Shown here: positions 42,074 through 50,690 of the stretch, one piece after another
Position numbering within the stretch: position 1 is the stretch's first letter
Layout: every line of letters begins with the position of its first letter
Notes under the pieces: model-generated
Told to the model about the DNA's origin: nothing
Databases searched by the model: none
The model's input: only the letters and a program-made list of their open reading frames with translations
Position numbers and translations under genes: made by a program
Assembly (NCBI RefSeq): GCF_002803085.1
Contig: NZ_NNBJ01000002.1
Coordinates: 124,001-188,000, forward strand
Length of the DNA: 64,000 nt
Direction: 5' to 3'
Source: Streptomyces sp. CB01201
GTDB taxonomy: Bacteria > Actinomycetota > Actinomycetes > Streptomycetales > Streptomycetaceae

Positions 42074-43312
42074 GTGGCCAGCAGCGAGAGCGGCAGCAAG
42101 GAGATCCCCCGGGTCATCAGCGTGGACGACCACGTGATCGAGCCCGCGCACCTCTTCGAGACGTGGCTTCCGAGCAAGTACCGCGACCGGGGCCCGAAGC
42201 CTTTCACCGCCGGGATCGGCGAACTGGCCTACATCGGCGGCAAGTACAAGTTCACGACCGACCCGGAAGGCCAGATCACCGACTGGTGGGACTACGAGGG
42301 CCAGATCTTCCCGTACAAGCGCATCATCGCGGCCGTCGGCTTCTCCCGCGACGAGATGACGCTGGACGGGATCACGCGGGAGCAGATGCGGCGGGGGTGC
42401 TGGGATCCCAAGGCCCGCTTGGCGGACATGGACCTCAACCACGTCGAGGCATCCCTCTGCTTTCCCACCTTCCCCCGGTTCTGCGGGCAGACCTTCGCCG
42501 AGGCCGAGGACAAGGAGGTCGCGCTGGCCTGCGTCCGGGCGTACAACGACTGGATGGTCGAGGAGTGGTGCGGGGACAGCGGCGGCAGGCTGATCCCGCT
42601 GTGCCTGATCCCGTTGTGGGACATCGACCTGGCCGTGGCGGAGATCAGAAGGAACGCGGCCCGCGGAGTGCGGGCGGTTACGTTCTCGGAGATTCCCACC
42701 TACTTGGGACTTCCGTCCATCCACTCCGGCTACTGGGACCCCTTCTTCGCGGCCTGCGAGGAGACCGGAACCGTGGTGAACATGCACATCGGCTCGTCGT
42801 CGCAGATGCCGGCGGCGTCCCCGGACGCCCCGCCCGCGGTTCAGGCCTCGCTGAGCTTCAACAACGCGATGGCGTCGATGATGGACTTCCTGTTCTCCGG
42901 CGTCCTGGTCAAGTTCCCCCGGCTCAAACTCGCTTACAGCGAGGGCCAGATGGGGTGGATCCCGTACGCCCTGGAACGCGCCGACGACGTGTGGGAGGAG
43001 CACCGCGCCTGGGGCGGGGTGAAGGACCTGATCCCGGAGCCGCCGTCCACGTACTACTACCGGCAGATCTTCTGCTGCTTCTTCCGCGACAAGCACGGCA
43101 TCGAGGCCATCGAGACCGTGGGCGTGAACAACGCGACCTTCGAGACCGACTATCCGCACGTCGACTCGACCTGGCCGCACACGAAGCAGGTGGCCACCGA
43201 GCACGTGGGCGGACTGTCGCCGGACGTCGCGTACAAACTCCTGCGCGGGAACGCCATTCGGATGCTGGACCTGCCCTTCGACCAGGACCTGGGGCGCGCC
43301 GCCGGGCGCTGA
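42074..43312 (+). CDS. amidohydrolase-2 family (ACMSD-like) metal-dependent hydrolase
   Basis: A 412-residue TIM-barrel protein of the amidohydrolase-2 group. It starts with VISVDDHVIEPAHLF (the D-x-H metal motif in degraded or variant form), has NMHIGSSSQ with the second His, and a C-terminal NNATFETDYPHVDSTWP with the terminal Asp. Homologues in actinobacteria are often annotated as aromatic-acid decarboxylase or cyclic-ester hydrolase, without experimental support that I know of. GTG at 42074 is preceded by a G-rich site. It has a terminator-like hairpin downstream and is divergent from a DoxX gene. Confidence 0.83.
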   Translation: MASSESGSKEIPRVISVDDHVIEPAHLFETWLPSKYRDRGPKPFTAGIGELAYIGGKYKFTTDPEGQITDWWDYEGQIFPYKRIIAAVGFSRDEMTLDGITREQMRRGCWDPKARLADMDLNHVEASLCFPTFPRFCGQTFAEAEDKEVALACVRAYNDWMVEEWCGDSGGRLIPLCLIPLWDIDLAVAEIRRNAARGVRAVTFSEIPTYLGLPSIHSGYWDPFFAACEETGTVVNMHIGSSSQMPAASPDAPPAVQASLSFNNAMASMMDFLFSGVLVKFPRLKLAYSEGQMGWIPYALERADDVWEEHRAWGGVKDLIPEPPSTYYYRQIFCCFFRDKHGIEAIETVGVNNATFETDYPHVDSTWPHTKQVATEHVGGLSPDVAYKLLRGNAIRMLDLPFDQDLGRAAGR

Positions 43313-43334
43313 TCACGGCTGCCGTTCGTTCGTG

Positions 43335-43366
43335 ACGCCGGGGAGGCCGTCCGTCCTCCCCGGCGT
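43335..43366 (+). terminator. terminator after the amidohydrolase gene
   Basis: A perfect 12-bp stem (ACGCCGGGGAGG with its complement) and an 8-base loop, 22 bp past the stop and followed by TATCG. Confidence 0.75.
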
Positions 43367-43402
43367 TATCGTTCGCCCGTCCCCCGACGGAGAGGCAATC
43401 GG

Positions 43403-44323
43403 ATGAGCAACCCCATGTCGGAGGCCCTGATCACCCTGGGCCGCCGGTACGTACGCGATGCGCCGGGCGCCTTGGGGAAGGCCGCGCTCGCCGCGAGGTA
43501 CCTCAACCCCCGGCTCGGCGACCAACCGCGTCGACGGGTCACCCAGGACCGGTACGGTGCCCGCTTCGCCGTCGACACGCAGGACCTCATCCAGCGCTAT
43601 CTGTACCTGTTCGGAGTGTGGGAGCCGCACATGACGCACTGGCTGCGGCAGCGGCTGCGGCCCGGGGACGCGTTCGTCGACGTCGGCGCCAACCTCGGTG
43701 TCTTCTCCGTGCTCGGCTCCCGCCTGGTGGGCAGCGCGGGCAAGGTCGTGGCGATCGAGGCCTCGCCCGCCTTCCACCGCGGGCTGCTGCGGAACGTGGC
43801 CCTCAACCACTGCGACAACGTGCGCGCGGTCAACACGGCCGTCTCGGACGGACACAGGACGCTGACGTTCGTGCTGGCCGGCTCGCGCAACATGGGTGCC
43901 AACTCGATCGTTCCGTACGACGGACCGGTGGAGTCGAGCTTCGAGATGGGGGCCGTGCCCCTGTCCGAGCTGCTGGAACCGGCCGAGGTGGCCAGGGCGC
44001 GCGTGATCAAGATCGATGTCGAGGGCGCGGAGGGCAGTGTCGTCCGGGGGCTCGTTCCCCTGCTGGACCACCTTCGCCACGATGTGGAGATCGCCGTGGA
44101 GGTGACACCGGACCGGATGGCCCAACTCGGCGATTCCGCAGGCGAGTTGCTGGCCGTCATGCGCGAACACGGCTTCCACACCTACCGGTTGCCGACCGAG
44201 TACTCGCCGGCCAGCTACCCGCGGGCGATACGGCGCCCCGCGGCTCCGGTCCGCTGGCGCCGGCCGATCACGGGGGAGACGGAGCTGGTCTTCTCGCGGG
44301 TCGATGCCGAGGCCCTGGTCTGA
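43403..44323 (+). CDS. FkbM-family SAM-dependent methyltransferase
   Basis: A 306-residue protein: an N-terminal helical part, then an FkbM domain with SAM motif I FVDVGANLGVFSVLG (about 92-106), the acidic VVAIEASPAF, NTAVSDG, and IKIDVEGAEGSVVRG (about 197-211). FkbM proteins usually methylate hydroxyls of sugars or polyketides. GGAGAGG precedes the ATG. A family 2 glycosyltransferase converges on it with 12 bp between, which suggests glycan work, though they are not co-transcribed. Confidence 0.88.
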   Translation: MSNPMSEALITLGRRYVRDAPGALGKAALAARYLNPRLGDQPRRRVTQDRYGARFAVDTQDLIQRYLYLFGVWEPHMTHWLRQRLRPGDAFVDVGANLGVFSVLGSRLVGSAGKVVAIEASPAFHRGLLRNVALNHCDNVRAVNTAVSDGHRTLTFVLAGSRNMGANSIVPYDGPVESSFEMGAVPLSELLEPAEVARARVIKIDVEGAEGSVVRGLVPLLDHLRHDVEIAVEVTPDRMAQLGDSAGELLAVMREHGFHTYRLPTEYSPASYPRAIRRPAAPVRWRRPITGETELVFSRVDAEALV

Positions 44324-44335
44324 GCCGCGTCCGCC

Positions 44336-45133
44336 TCAGGCGCTGCCGGGGTAGCGCCACTGGAAACGGTCCAGGGCTCGCGCCCGGGCCTCGACGACGG
44401 CCATCCGGGCTTCGCGCTCGACGGTGTCGACGTGTGCGGCCTGGCCGGTCGCCTGGCCCTCCCACTTCCGGTACAGGAGCCCGACCTCGGACGAGAACCA
44501 GCCGCGGGCGACGGCGTTCAGCGCGAGGAGCAGACCGGTGTCCTCCGAGGCGGGAAGCGCCATCCAGCCGCCGAGCGCCAGAAGCAGGTCGCGGCGGACG
44601 AAGAGCGTCGCCGGATGGACCTGTGCCCGGTAGTCGTTGGCCGCCCAGTAGTCGACCACCGCCTGCCGCTCGATCGGGCCGGGCTCGGGATCGCCCGGGA
44701 AGCCGGCCGTCGAACCGTCGGGCAGGAAGTCGAGCACGCGGGACGTGGCCCAACCGAGGCCCGGGTCGGCTTCCAGCGCCGCCAGGTCGCGGGCCAGCGT
44801 GCCGGGGGAGAGCTGGTCGTCGGCGTCCAGGACCTTCACGTACTCGCCGTCCGCGTGGGCGAGCGCCATCATGCGCGCGACACCGGGACCGCCGGGGCGG
44901 CCCTGCCGGAACGTGATCCGCTCGTCGTGGGGGACGTGCGGCGCGACCTGGTCCGTCCTGCCGTCCTCCTGGATCAGCCAGTGCCAGGTCCAGCCTTCCG
45001 GAAGTTCCTGCTCGCACAGCGACTTGTACGCGTCCGGCAGGAAGTGCGCCGACGGTGCGTGGACGGCGGTGACGATGATGATGCGCCGGTCCACGGCTCT
45101 CCACCTTTCCACGTGAGTCGATACGTTCAGCAT
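44336..45133 (-). CDS. family 2 glycosyltransferase
   Basis: A 265-residue GT-A fold enzyme. It begins IIIVTAVHAPSAHFLPDAYK (nucleotide-binding strand), has VLDADD (about 100-105) as the metal-binding DxD-type motif, and HPATLFVRRDLLLALGGW then SEDTGLLLAL, the acceptor-side motif with a possible catalytic acid. No membrane anchor is visible, so it should be cytosolic or peripheral. Sugar donor and acceptor are unknown. Convergent with the FkbM methyltransferase. Confidence 0.82.
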   Translation of the reverse strand: MLNVSTHVERWRAVDRRIIIVTAVHAPSAHFLPDAYKSLCEQELPEGWTWHWLIQEDGRTDQVAPHVPHDERITFRQGRPGGPGVARMMALAHADGEYVKVLDADDQLSPGTLARDLAALEADPGLGWATSRVLDFLPDGSTAGFPGDPEPGPIERQAVVDYWAANDYRAQVHPATLFVRRDLLLALGGWMALPASEDTGLLLALNAVARGWFSSEVGLLYRKWEGQATGQAAHVDTVEREARMAVVEARARALDRFQWRYPGSA

Positions 45134-45462
45134 ATGACTCCTCGGGAGGCCGGCAGGTCTTGAGGAATCGCGGTGCCGTAGCGGCCGGCCGCACTCGGCG
45201 CGCGCTCGAAGTGCACGTCAACTGCCGCCTCGGGCGGCATTCTTGGAGGCCAATGGCCGACGGCGGCGCACCCTGCCTTCACGGTGTCGCTCAGCGGATC
45301 CGGACCCGCCTCCCACCAGCGACGACATAGAAGTGCCCGATCGCTGGCGACGGGGGATGCACCAGCGATCGGGCTGTTGGCAACATTAACAACGCCGTGC
45401 GTGCGGCGGGAATCGCCTACGGGACAGCAACAGCGGGTTGTGATCGAGATCACGTGTCGCGA
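45134..45462. other. 329-bp intergenic region between the nSTAND and glycosyltransferase genes
   Basis: No coding region is supported. It contains a perfect 13-bp inverted repeat, GCCCGATCGCTGG at 45335-45347 and its complement at 45362-45374, downstream of the nSTAND gene and probably its terminator. It also holds a Crp-like palindrome at 45440-45453, described separately. Confidence 0.6.
45440..45453. promoter_or_regulatory. Crp-like palindrome just past the nSTAND stop
   Basis: GTGATC-ga-GATCAC forms a perfect palindrome in the context TTGTGATCGAGATCACGTG. It matches the general cAMP-receptor-protein pattern (TGTGA-N6-TCAC). It lies about 10 bp past the 3' end of the nSTAND gene, an odd place for a promoter site, so it may be chance or serve the glycosyltransferase gene 300 bp away. 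Confidence 0.3.
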
Positions 45463-48400
45463 TCACTGATCGCAAGGCGGCGCGTACGACAGGCGGGGCA
45501 GATTTTCCCGCCATTTCTCCGGCGTCAGGACGCCCCGGGTCGACGAGCAGATACGGCTGATGGCCTCGCCGGCGTCCAAGTTCCACAAGCGGACGGTATC
45601 GCTGCCGCTCGACACCCCGAGCATGTGGCTGGTGGGGCTGAACGACAGGAAATTCCCCGTCTTCGCATTGGGGCTCATCGACTGACCGATGGCCGCGGCC
45701 TCGGACGGCCGGCTGACGTTCCAGAGCCGGACCGCGTTGTCGTTGCCGCCGCTCGCCAGGGTGCGGCCGTCCTGACTGAACGTCAGTGACACGACGGCCT
45801 CGGTATGGCCCGTGAGCGGGGACCCCAACTGCGCGGGCGCATGGGGGCCGGTGACGTTCCAGAGCCGGACCGTGTCGTCATCGCTTCCGCTGGCCAGCGT
45901 ATGGCCGTTCGGGCTGTAGGAGAGCGCGTTGACGGGCCCCAGATGCCCGGTGAGAGGCGCGCCGAGCCGGGAACCGTGACGCGGGTCGGTCACGTTCCAC
46001 AGGCGTATGGTGCCGTCCGCGCTGCCGCTGGCGAGCGTTCGGCCGTCGGGGCTGAACACGAGGGAATTGACGTACCCCTTGTGGCCGGAGAGGGGTGTGC
46101 CGAGCGGAAGGTGCCGAGAGGGGTTCTCGATGTTCCACAGCTGGATGGTGCGGTCGTCGTAGGCGGTGGCGAGCGTGCGCCCGTCCGGGCTGAACGCCAA
46201 CGCGCTGGGGCCGGAGAACCGGGTCTCCAGAGCGATGGGCGGCCCGTAGGGGGTCGGCCGTGCGGGGTCGAGCACGTTCCAGAGCTGTACGGTGCGGTTG
46301 CCCATCAGCACGGCGAGGGTGCGGCCGTCGGGGGAGAACACCAGTGAGCGCACATCACCGTCCCCGGACGTGAACGGGTCACCCAGCGGTACGGGCTTGT
46401 CCGCGGTGGTGACGTTCCACAGCCGGACCCTGTTGTCCCGGGCGGCCGTGGCGAGCACCTGCCCGTCCGGGCGGAACGATCCGATGCGGCCGATCATGTC
46501 CGACGCGGGTATCGACCACAGCCGGACCTTGCCGTCCCCGCTCCCGGTGGCGAGGGTCCGCCCGTCGGGGCTGAAGCCCAACGCGTACATCTCGCCGCTG
46601 CTTCCCGCGAGAGGCTCCCCGACCTGCGACGGGTACGCCGGATCGCTGACGTTCCACAGGCTCGCCGTGCTGTCCGCACTGGCGGCGGCGAGCTTGCTCC
46701 CGTCGGGGCTGAAGGCCACCGACCAGATGGGGCCGGTGTGGCCGGTGAGCGGTGAGCCGAGGGGGCTCGCGTGACGGGGGTCGCGCATGTTCCAGAGCCG
46801 GATGGTGTCGTCGGCGCCACCGCTGGCCAGAGTGCGGCCGTCGGGGCTGAAGGCCACCGAGTGCACGGTGCCCGTGTGTCCGGTCAACGCGGTCCCGACC
46901 GACGCCGGATGGCGGGGATCGGCCATGTCCCACAGCCGGACGGAGCCGTCGTCGCCACCCGCCGCCAGTGTCCGCCCGTCCGGGCTGAAGGCCACGGACC
47001 GTACGGCGGCCGTGTGCCCGGTCAGGTCATCGAGCGCCGCCGGCCGGCCCGGGGCGGTCACGTCCCACAGGCGCACGCTGCCGTTTTCGTTGGCGGACGC
47101 CAACGTGTGGCCGTCCGGGCTGAAGGCGACCAGGTAGACCGTGCCGCCGGGGCCGGTCAGCGGTGCGCCCAGCGGCTGCGGACCGCTGGGATCCCGCACG
47201 TCCCACAGTCGGACCGTGCCGTCGTCCGAAGCGCTGGCGAGCGTGCTGCCGTCCGGGCTGAAGACCGCGCTGCTCACCCAACTCGTGTGCGAGGTGAGCG
47301 GCTTGCCCAGCGGCTTGGGGCGCGCCGGGTCCGACACGTCCCACAGCCGGACGGTCCGGTCGTAGCTGGCGGTGGCCAGGGTCCGTCCGTTCGGACTGAA
47401 CGAGGTGAGGTAGACGGCCCCGGTGTGACCGAGGAGCGGCGTTGCCAGCGGAGCGTTCACGGTCGAGATCAGCCGATTGTTCGTGCCCTCGTCACCGGGC
47501 CGCAAGTGGTGTGCCACCAGGGCGAGTTGGGCGGACAGGGACGGATCCGTGTGCTGCGCCCGGTCGGCCTCGGCAAGCACCTGCTCGAACACGGCGTCGT
47601 CCCGTTGCTGGCGCGCGACCATCGCCGAACCGACGGCCAGCATCGCGAGGACGACCAGAGCCGCCACCGCGCCGCGCATGAGCCAGACCGTGCGCTTGCG
47701 CAGCTTGACCGAGGCGGCCAGGAACTCCACCGCGGCCCGGGTCAGGAAGGGGTCACCCGCGGACTTCGCCCACGTACGGGCCTGTTCCAGCCGGGACCCC
47801 CGGTACAGCAGTGACGTATCGCGGCTCGACGCCTCCCAGGCCCTGCCGTCCTCCTCAAGGCGCTGGCGCAGCAGGTTGCCGGTCCGGTCCTCGTCGATCC
47901 AGTCGCGCAGGCGCGGCCAGGCGTGCAGCAGCGCCTCGTGGGTGATCTCCACGGTCTCCGCGTCGAGCGTCACCAACCGCGCCCGGACCAGGGCTTCGAG
48001 CGACTCCTCCGTCTTGTCGGAGTTCGTCGACTCCTCCGCCAACTGGCGCCGCGCCCCGCGCCGCCGAGTGGCCTGGGTGTCCTCGCCGAGCCGGACGAGC
48101 CTGAGGAGGAGCAGCCTCGCCGCGGTGCGGGCCGCCGGGTCGAGGCCCGTCCAGGCCCGCTCGGCGGTCGCCGCCACCGCGCCCTGGATCCCGCCCGCCG
48201 CGCGGTAGCCGGCCAGCGTCAGCCGGCCCGCCTTCCGGCGCTGCCAGGTGGCGAGCAGGGCGTGCGAGAGGAGCGGCAGCGCCCCCGCGTTGTTCGCCCC
48301 GCGGGGGCCGTCGGCGCTCACCTCCCGGACGATCAGCTCCGTGAGCCCGGGTTCGAGTTCCATGCCCACGGCCTTGGCCGGGCCCGTCACCGCGTCGCGC

Positions 48401-49617
48401 AGCTCCGCGGTGGTCAGCGGCCCGAGCACCATGTGGCGGTGTTGCAGTGCGTCGGCCAGCTCCGGATACCCGAGGCACTGCTCGAAGAAGTCGGCCCGTA
48501 CGCCCAGGACCACGAGCGCGGGGGCGGCGGGTGCGGGTGCGGGTGCGGCCAGGGGTGCGGGTGCGCGGGCCGGGGCTGGGGTCGGGGTCGGGGTCGGGGT
48601 CGGGGCATCGGACCCGGCGGGCGTGCACGCGGCGTGCAGGATCTGGATGAAGGTGCGCTTGTCCGCCTCGTCGGAGCTGAGGGTGAACGTCTCCTCGAAC
48701 TGGTCCACGATGACGACCGGCGGGGCGGAGGAGGGTGTTCCGCTCTGTGCCCACGCCGAGACGGCTGCCCGTACGGCGCGACCGAATCGCGGGGTCCCGG
48801 GCTCCGCCGCGGCCGACTCCGTCGCACCCGTCTCCCCCGTCGCACCCGTCGCACCCGTCGCGCTCTTCGAACTCTTCGCGTTCTTCGCGTTCTTCGCGGC
48901 GGAAACGACGGGCCCGAGCTCAGGGATCCGGCGGATCAGCTCCCCGAGCGGATCGGCCCCCGGCACGAGTTGGAGGACCCGCCTCCCGCCGCCGTCCCCG
49001 CCGCCCAGCGCGCCCTCTCGCAGCGTGGGCACCAGACCGGCGTTCAGGAGGGAGGACTTTCCCGCTCCCGAGGCACCCACGAGCATGACGAGCCCGCCCG
49101 TCCTCTCCACGGCCCGGAGCTGCGCGACGAGGGATTCCGTGCTCCGCTCCCGGCCGAAGAACCACCGGGCGTCCTGCGATCGGTACGAGGACAGCCCCAG
49201 GTAGGGGCACACGCCACCCGGGACGGTCGCCGCCTCGGCCCGGGCGCCTTCCTTCTCCTGCGCGAGTGGCGCGGGACGGTCGGCGACGGGGTCGGCGATC
49301 GCGTGCTCCCACAGCTGCTGCCACTGGGCCACGTCGTACAGGCCCTCGGACACGGGCGTGGGCCTGGAACGCCGGGCTTCGGGTATCAGGATGTGCAGCA
49401 CCACGGCGAGCGCGGCGAACTGGGCCGGCACGTTCCTGGCCCGCCGCCAGTCGCTGATCCGCTGAGCGGACACCCGCACGGGTCGCCCTCGCTCGTCCAC
49501 CCGCTGAAGGCGGACGACGGACTCGGCGACGCGCTTGAGCGGAGGGTCGCCTGCTTCCTTGTACAGCAGCGCGAGGCGTTCCGCGAAGGCCGTGCGTGCC
49601 CCTGAGTCGGGACTCAA
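45463..49617 (-). CDS. nSTAND NTPase with 14 WD40 repeats
   Basis: A 1,384-residue protein. An N-terminal helical/HTH-like domain (about 10-80; RVSAQRISDWRRARNVP) is followed by an nSTAND1 NTPase opening with CPYLGLSSY and FFGRE, Walker A GASGAGKSS (181-189) and Walker B VVIVDQFEE (301-309). One transmembrane helix (about 650-672) precedes 14 WD40 blades, each with a FSPDGRTLA...VRLWNV pattern, enough for two seven-blade propellers. Low-complexity inserts (AKNAKNAKSSKSATGATG; PTPTPTPTPAP) interrupt the NTPase. The TTG start follows GAGGAGAGGAGA. STAND proteins are ligand-triggered switches in signalling or defence; here the ligand is unknown and no effector domain is seen. Confidence 0.88.
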   Translation of the reverse strand: MSPDSGARTAFAERLALLYKEAGDPPLKRVAESVVRLQRVDERGRPVRVSAQRISDWRRARNVPAQFAALAVVLHILIPEARRSRPTPVSEGLYDVAQWQQLWEHAIADPVADRPAPLAQEKEGARAEAATVPGGVCPYLGLSSYRSQDARWFFGRERSTESLVAQLRAVERTGGLVMLVGASGAGKSSLLNAGLVPTLREGALGGGDGGGRRVLQLVPGADPLGELIRRIPELGPVVSAAKNAKNAKSSKSATGATGATGETGATESAAAEPGTPRFGRAVRAAVSAWAQSGTPSSAPPVVIVDQFEETFTLSSDEADKRTFIQILHAACTPAGSDAPTPTPTPTPAPARAPAPLAAPAPAPAAPALVVLGVRADFFEQCLGYPELADALQHRHMVLGPLTTAELRDAVTGPAKAVGMELEPGLTELIVREVSADGPRGANNAGALPLLSHALLATWQRRKAGRLTLAGYRAAGGIQGAVAATAERAWTGLDPAARTAARLLLLRLVRLGEDTQATRRRGARRQLAEESTNSDKTEESLEALVRARLVTLDAETVEITHEALLHAWPRLRDWIDEDRTGNLLRQRLEEDGRAWEASSRDTSLLYRGSRLEQARTWAKSAGDPFLTRAAVEFLAASVKLRKRTVWLMRGAVAALVVLAMLAVGSAMVARQQRDDAVFEQVLAEADRAQHTDPSLSAQLALVAHHLRPGDEGTNNRLISTVNAPLATPLLGHTGAVYLTSFSPNGRTLATASYDRTVRLWDVSDPARPKPLGKPLTSHTSWVSSAVFSPDGSTLASASDDGTVRLWDVRDPSGPQPLGAPLTGPGGTVYLVAFSPDGHTLASANENGSVRLWDVTAPGRPAALDDLTGHTAAVRSVAFSPDGRTLAAGGDDGSVRLWDMADPRHPASVGTALTGHTGTVHSVAFSPDGRTLASGGADDTIRLWNMRDPRHASPLGSPLTGHTGPIWSVAFSPDGSKLAAASADSTASLWNVSDPAYPSQVGEPLAGSSGEMYALGFSPDGRTLATGSGDGKVRLWSIPASDMIGRIGSFRPDGQVLATAARDNRVRLWNVTTADKPVPLGDPFTSGDGDVRSLVFSPDGRTLAVLMGNRTVQLWNVLDPARPTPYGPPIALETRFSGPSALAFSPDGRTLATAYDDRTIQLWNIENPSRHLPLGTPLSGHKGYVNSLVFSPDGRTLASGSADGTIRLWNVTDPRHGSRLGAPLTGHLGPVNALSYSPNGHTLASGSDDDTVRLWNVTGPHAPAQLGSPLTGHTEAVVSLTFSQDGRTLASGGNDNAVRLWNVSRPSEAAAIGQSMSPNAKTGNFLSFSPTSHMLGVSSGSDTVRLWNLDAGEAISRICSSTRGVLTPEKWRENLPRLSYAPPCDQ

Positions 49618-50190
49618 GGTCTCCTCTCCTCACTTCCCCCGTGCGTGGGCGTCCGGACCGGAAAACTCACCCTATAGGCCTGACCTGCGGTGATGTCATG
49701 ATCCGGTGGCCGGATACTCATCGGCGAGAGCCATAGGTGACAGGATCTCCACGTAGTCGCACACCAACCGGGCGTTGCCCTTCGGGGCAGCGAGAACAGC
49801 GCTCGGACAGACAGTTCATGATGCCGCATCTTCCTGTGGCCATCCCGGGCCCGGTCGTCCGTGCTCGGCACCGAACAGCCGCGGGGCGACGCCGGCCGTC
49901 TGGTTCAGTACCGGTCCCAACAGGGGAGGGACCGGTGCCGAACCAGGCGGTCGGCGTGCCTGCTGCCCGATGCGCCGGGCGAGGTTCCGATCGCCCGGGC
50001 GACGGTCCGATCGGCCTGCGCGACGGGCCGTCCGCCGGGGCTTACGGGGGCGCGGCCCGCACACTGACGTGCGCACGCTTCCGGTGGCGACACCTGCCCG
50101 CCCCGTGGCGACCGACTGCATCTTTCGGTCTACTGTGCTTTCGGCCCTGAAGGGGACGCTGTTACGGCGCTGCCGCGAGAGCGTTGAGGC
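49618..50190. other. 573-bp intergenic region upstream of the nSTAND gene
   Basis: Contains the nSTAND promoter candidate (49671-49699). The rest (49,750-50,150) shows no supported gene on either strand; its reading frames lack family resemblance and ribosome-binding sites. It includes a few GGTCCGATCGGCC-like near-palindromes that I cannot assign. Confidence 0.5.
49671..49699 (-). promoter_or_regulatory. sigma-70-type promoter candidate for the nSTAND gene
   Basis: On the minus strand, ATGACA and TATAGG are separated by 17 bp, with TATAGG about 55 bp before the start codon. Spacing and position fit a housekeeping-sigma promoter. Confidence 0.5.
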
Positions 50191-50418
50191 GTGCGAACAA
50201 CCATCGGATACACCGTCGAAAGCATCGGCTACGTCGTAGGAGCCCAGGGGCTCGTCAGCCTCGTTTCGAAGCCCCTCTTCGGCACGCAGTGGGGCTGGAT
50301 GCACAAGGTCGTCGACCTTCCGCCCGCCGCCTACCTCGGCGTCGTCGCCGTGGGGCTGGCGCTCATCGCCGGCGGGGTGAGGACGCGCAAGGCTGCCCGA
50401 CGCCGGAAGGCCGTCTGA
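50191..50418 (+). CDS. small membrane protein
   Basis: A 75-residue protein with two hydrophobic segments (YTVESIGYVVGAQGLVSLV and AAYLGVVAVGLALIAGGV) and a basic tail (RTRKAARRRKAV). Starts with GTG; the ribosome-binding site is weak. No family recognised. A 20-bp-stem terminator follows about 110 bp downstream. Confidence 0.5.
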   Translation: MRTTIGYTVESIGYVVGAQGLVSLVSKPLFGTQWGWMHKVVDLPPAAYLGVVAVGLALIAGGVRTRKAARRRKAV

Positions 50419-50525
50419 TCGGCGGGCATTTCAGCCCGCGAGCGCCTTTGCGTTCCGTATCCGGACGAACCCGGCACTCCGCGGGCCGCGACGCGCAGGC
50501 TGCAATCCGCAGGGTGCCCGCAACG

Positions 50526-50570
50526 CACATCAGGCCCGGTTCTCCGTGAAGGAGAACCGGGCCTGATGTG
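50526..50570. terminator. strong bidirectional hairpin next to tRNA-Pro
   Basis: A perfect 20-bp stem (CACATCAGGCCCGGTTCTCC and its complement) with a 5-base loop (gtgaa). It lies 13 bp beyond the 3' end of tRNA-Pro and also downstream of the 75-residue gene. Confidence 0.85.
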
Positions 50571-50582
50571 GTCTTGCGGCTG

Positions 50583-50656
50583 TCGGGGTGGCGGGATTTG
50601 AACCCACGACCTCTTCGTCCCGAACGAAGCGCGCTGCCAAGCTGCGCTACACCCCG
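50583..50656 (-). tRNA. tRNA-Pro (anticodon CGG)
   Basis: A 74-base cloverleaf: acceptor CGGGGTG/CACCCCG, D-stem GCGC/GCGC, anticodon stem CTTCG/CGAAG with loop TTCGGGA (anticodon CGG), five-base variable region, T-stem GTGGG/CCCGC with loop TTCAAAT, and discriminator A. CCA is not encoded. A degenerate 3'-half copy lies 10 kb away at 40593-40642. Confidence 0.95.
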
Positions 50657-50690
50657 ATTGTCTCCGCTTGTCGCGGCGACGTCGTTTACT

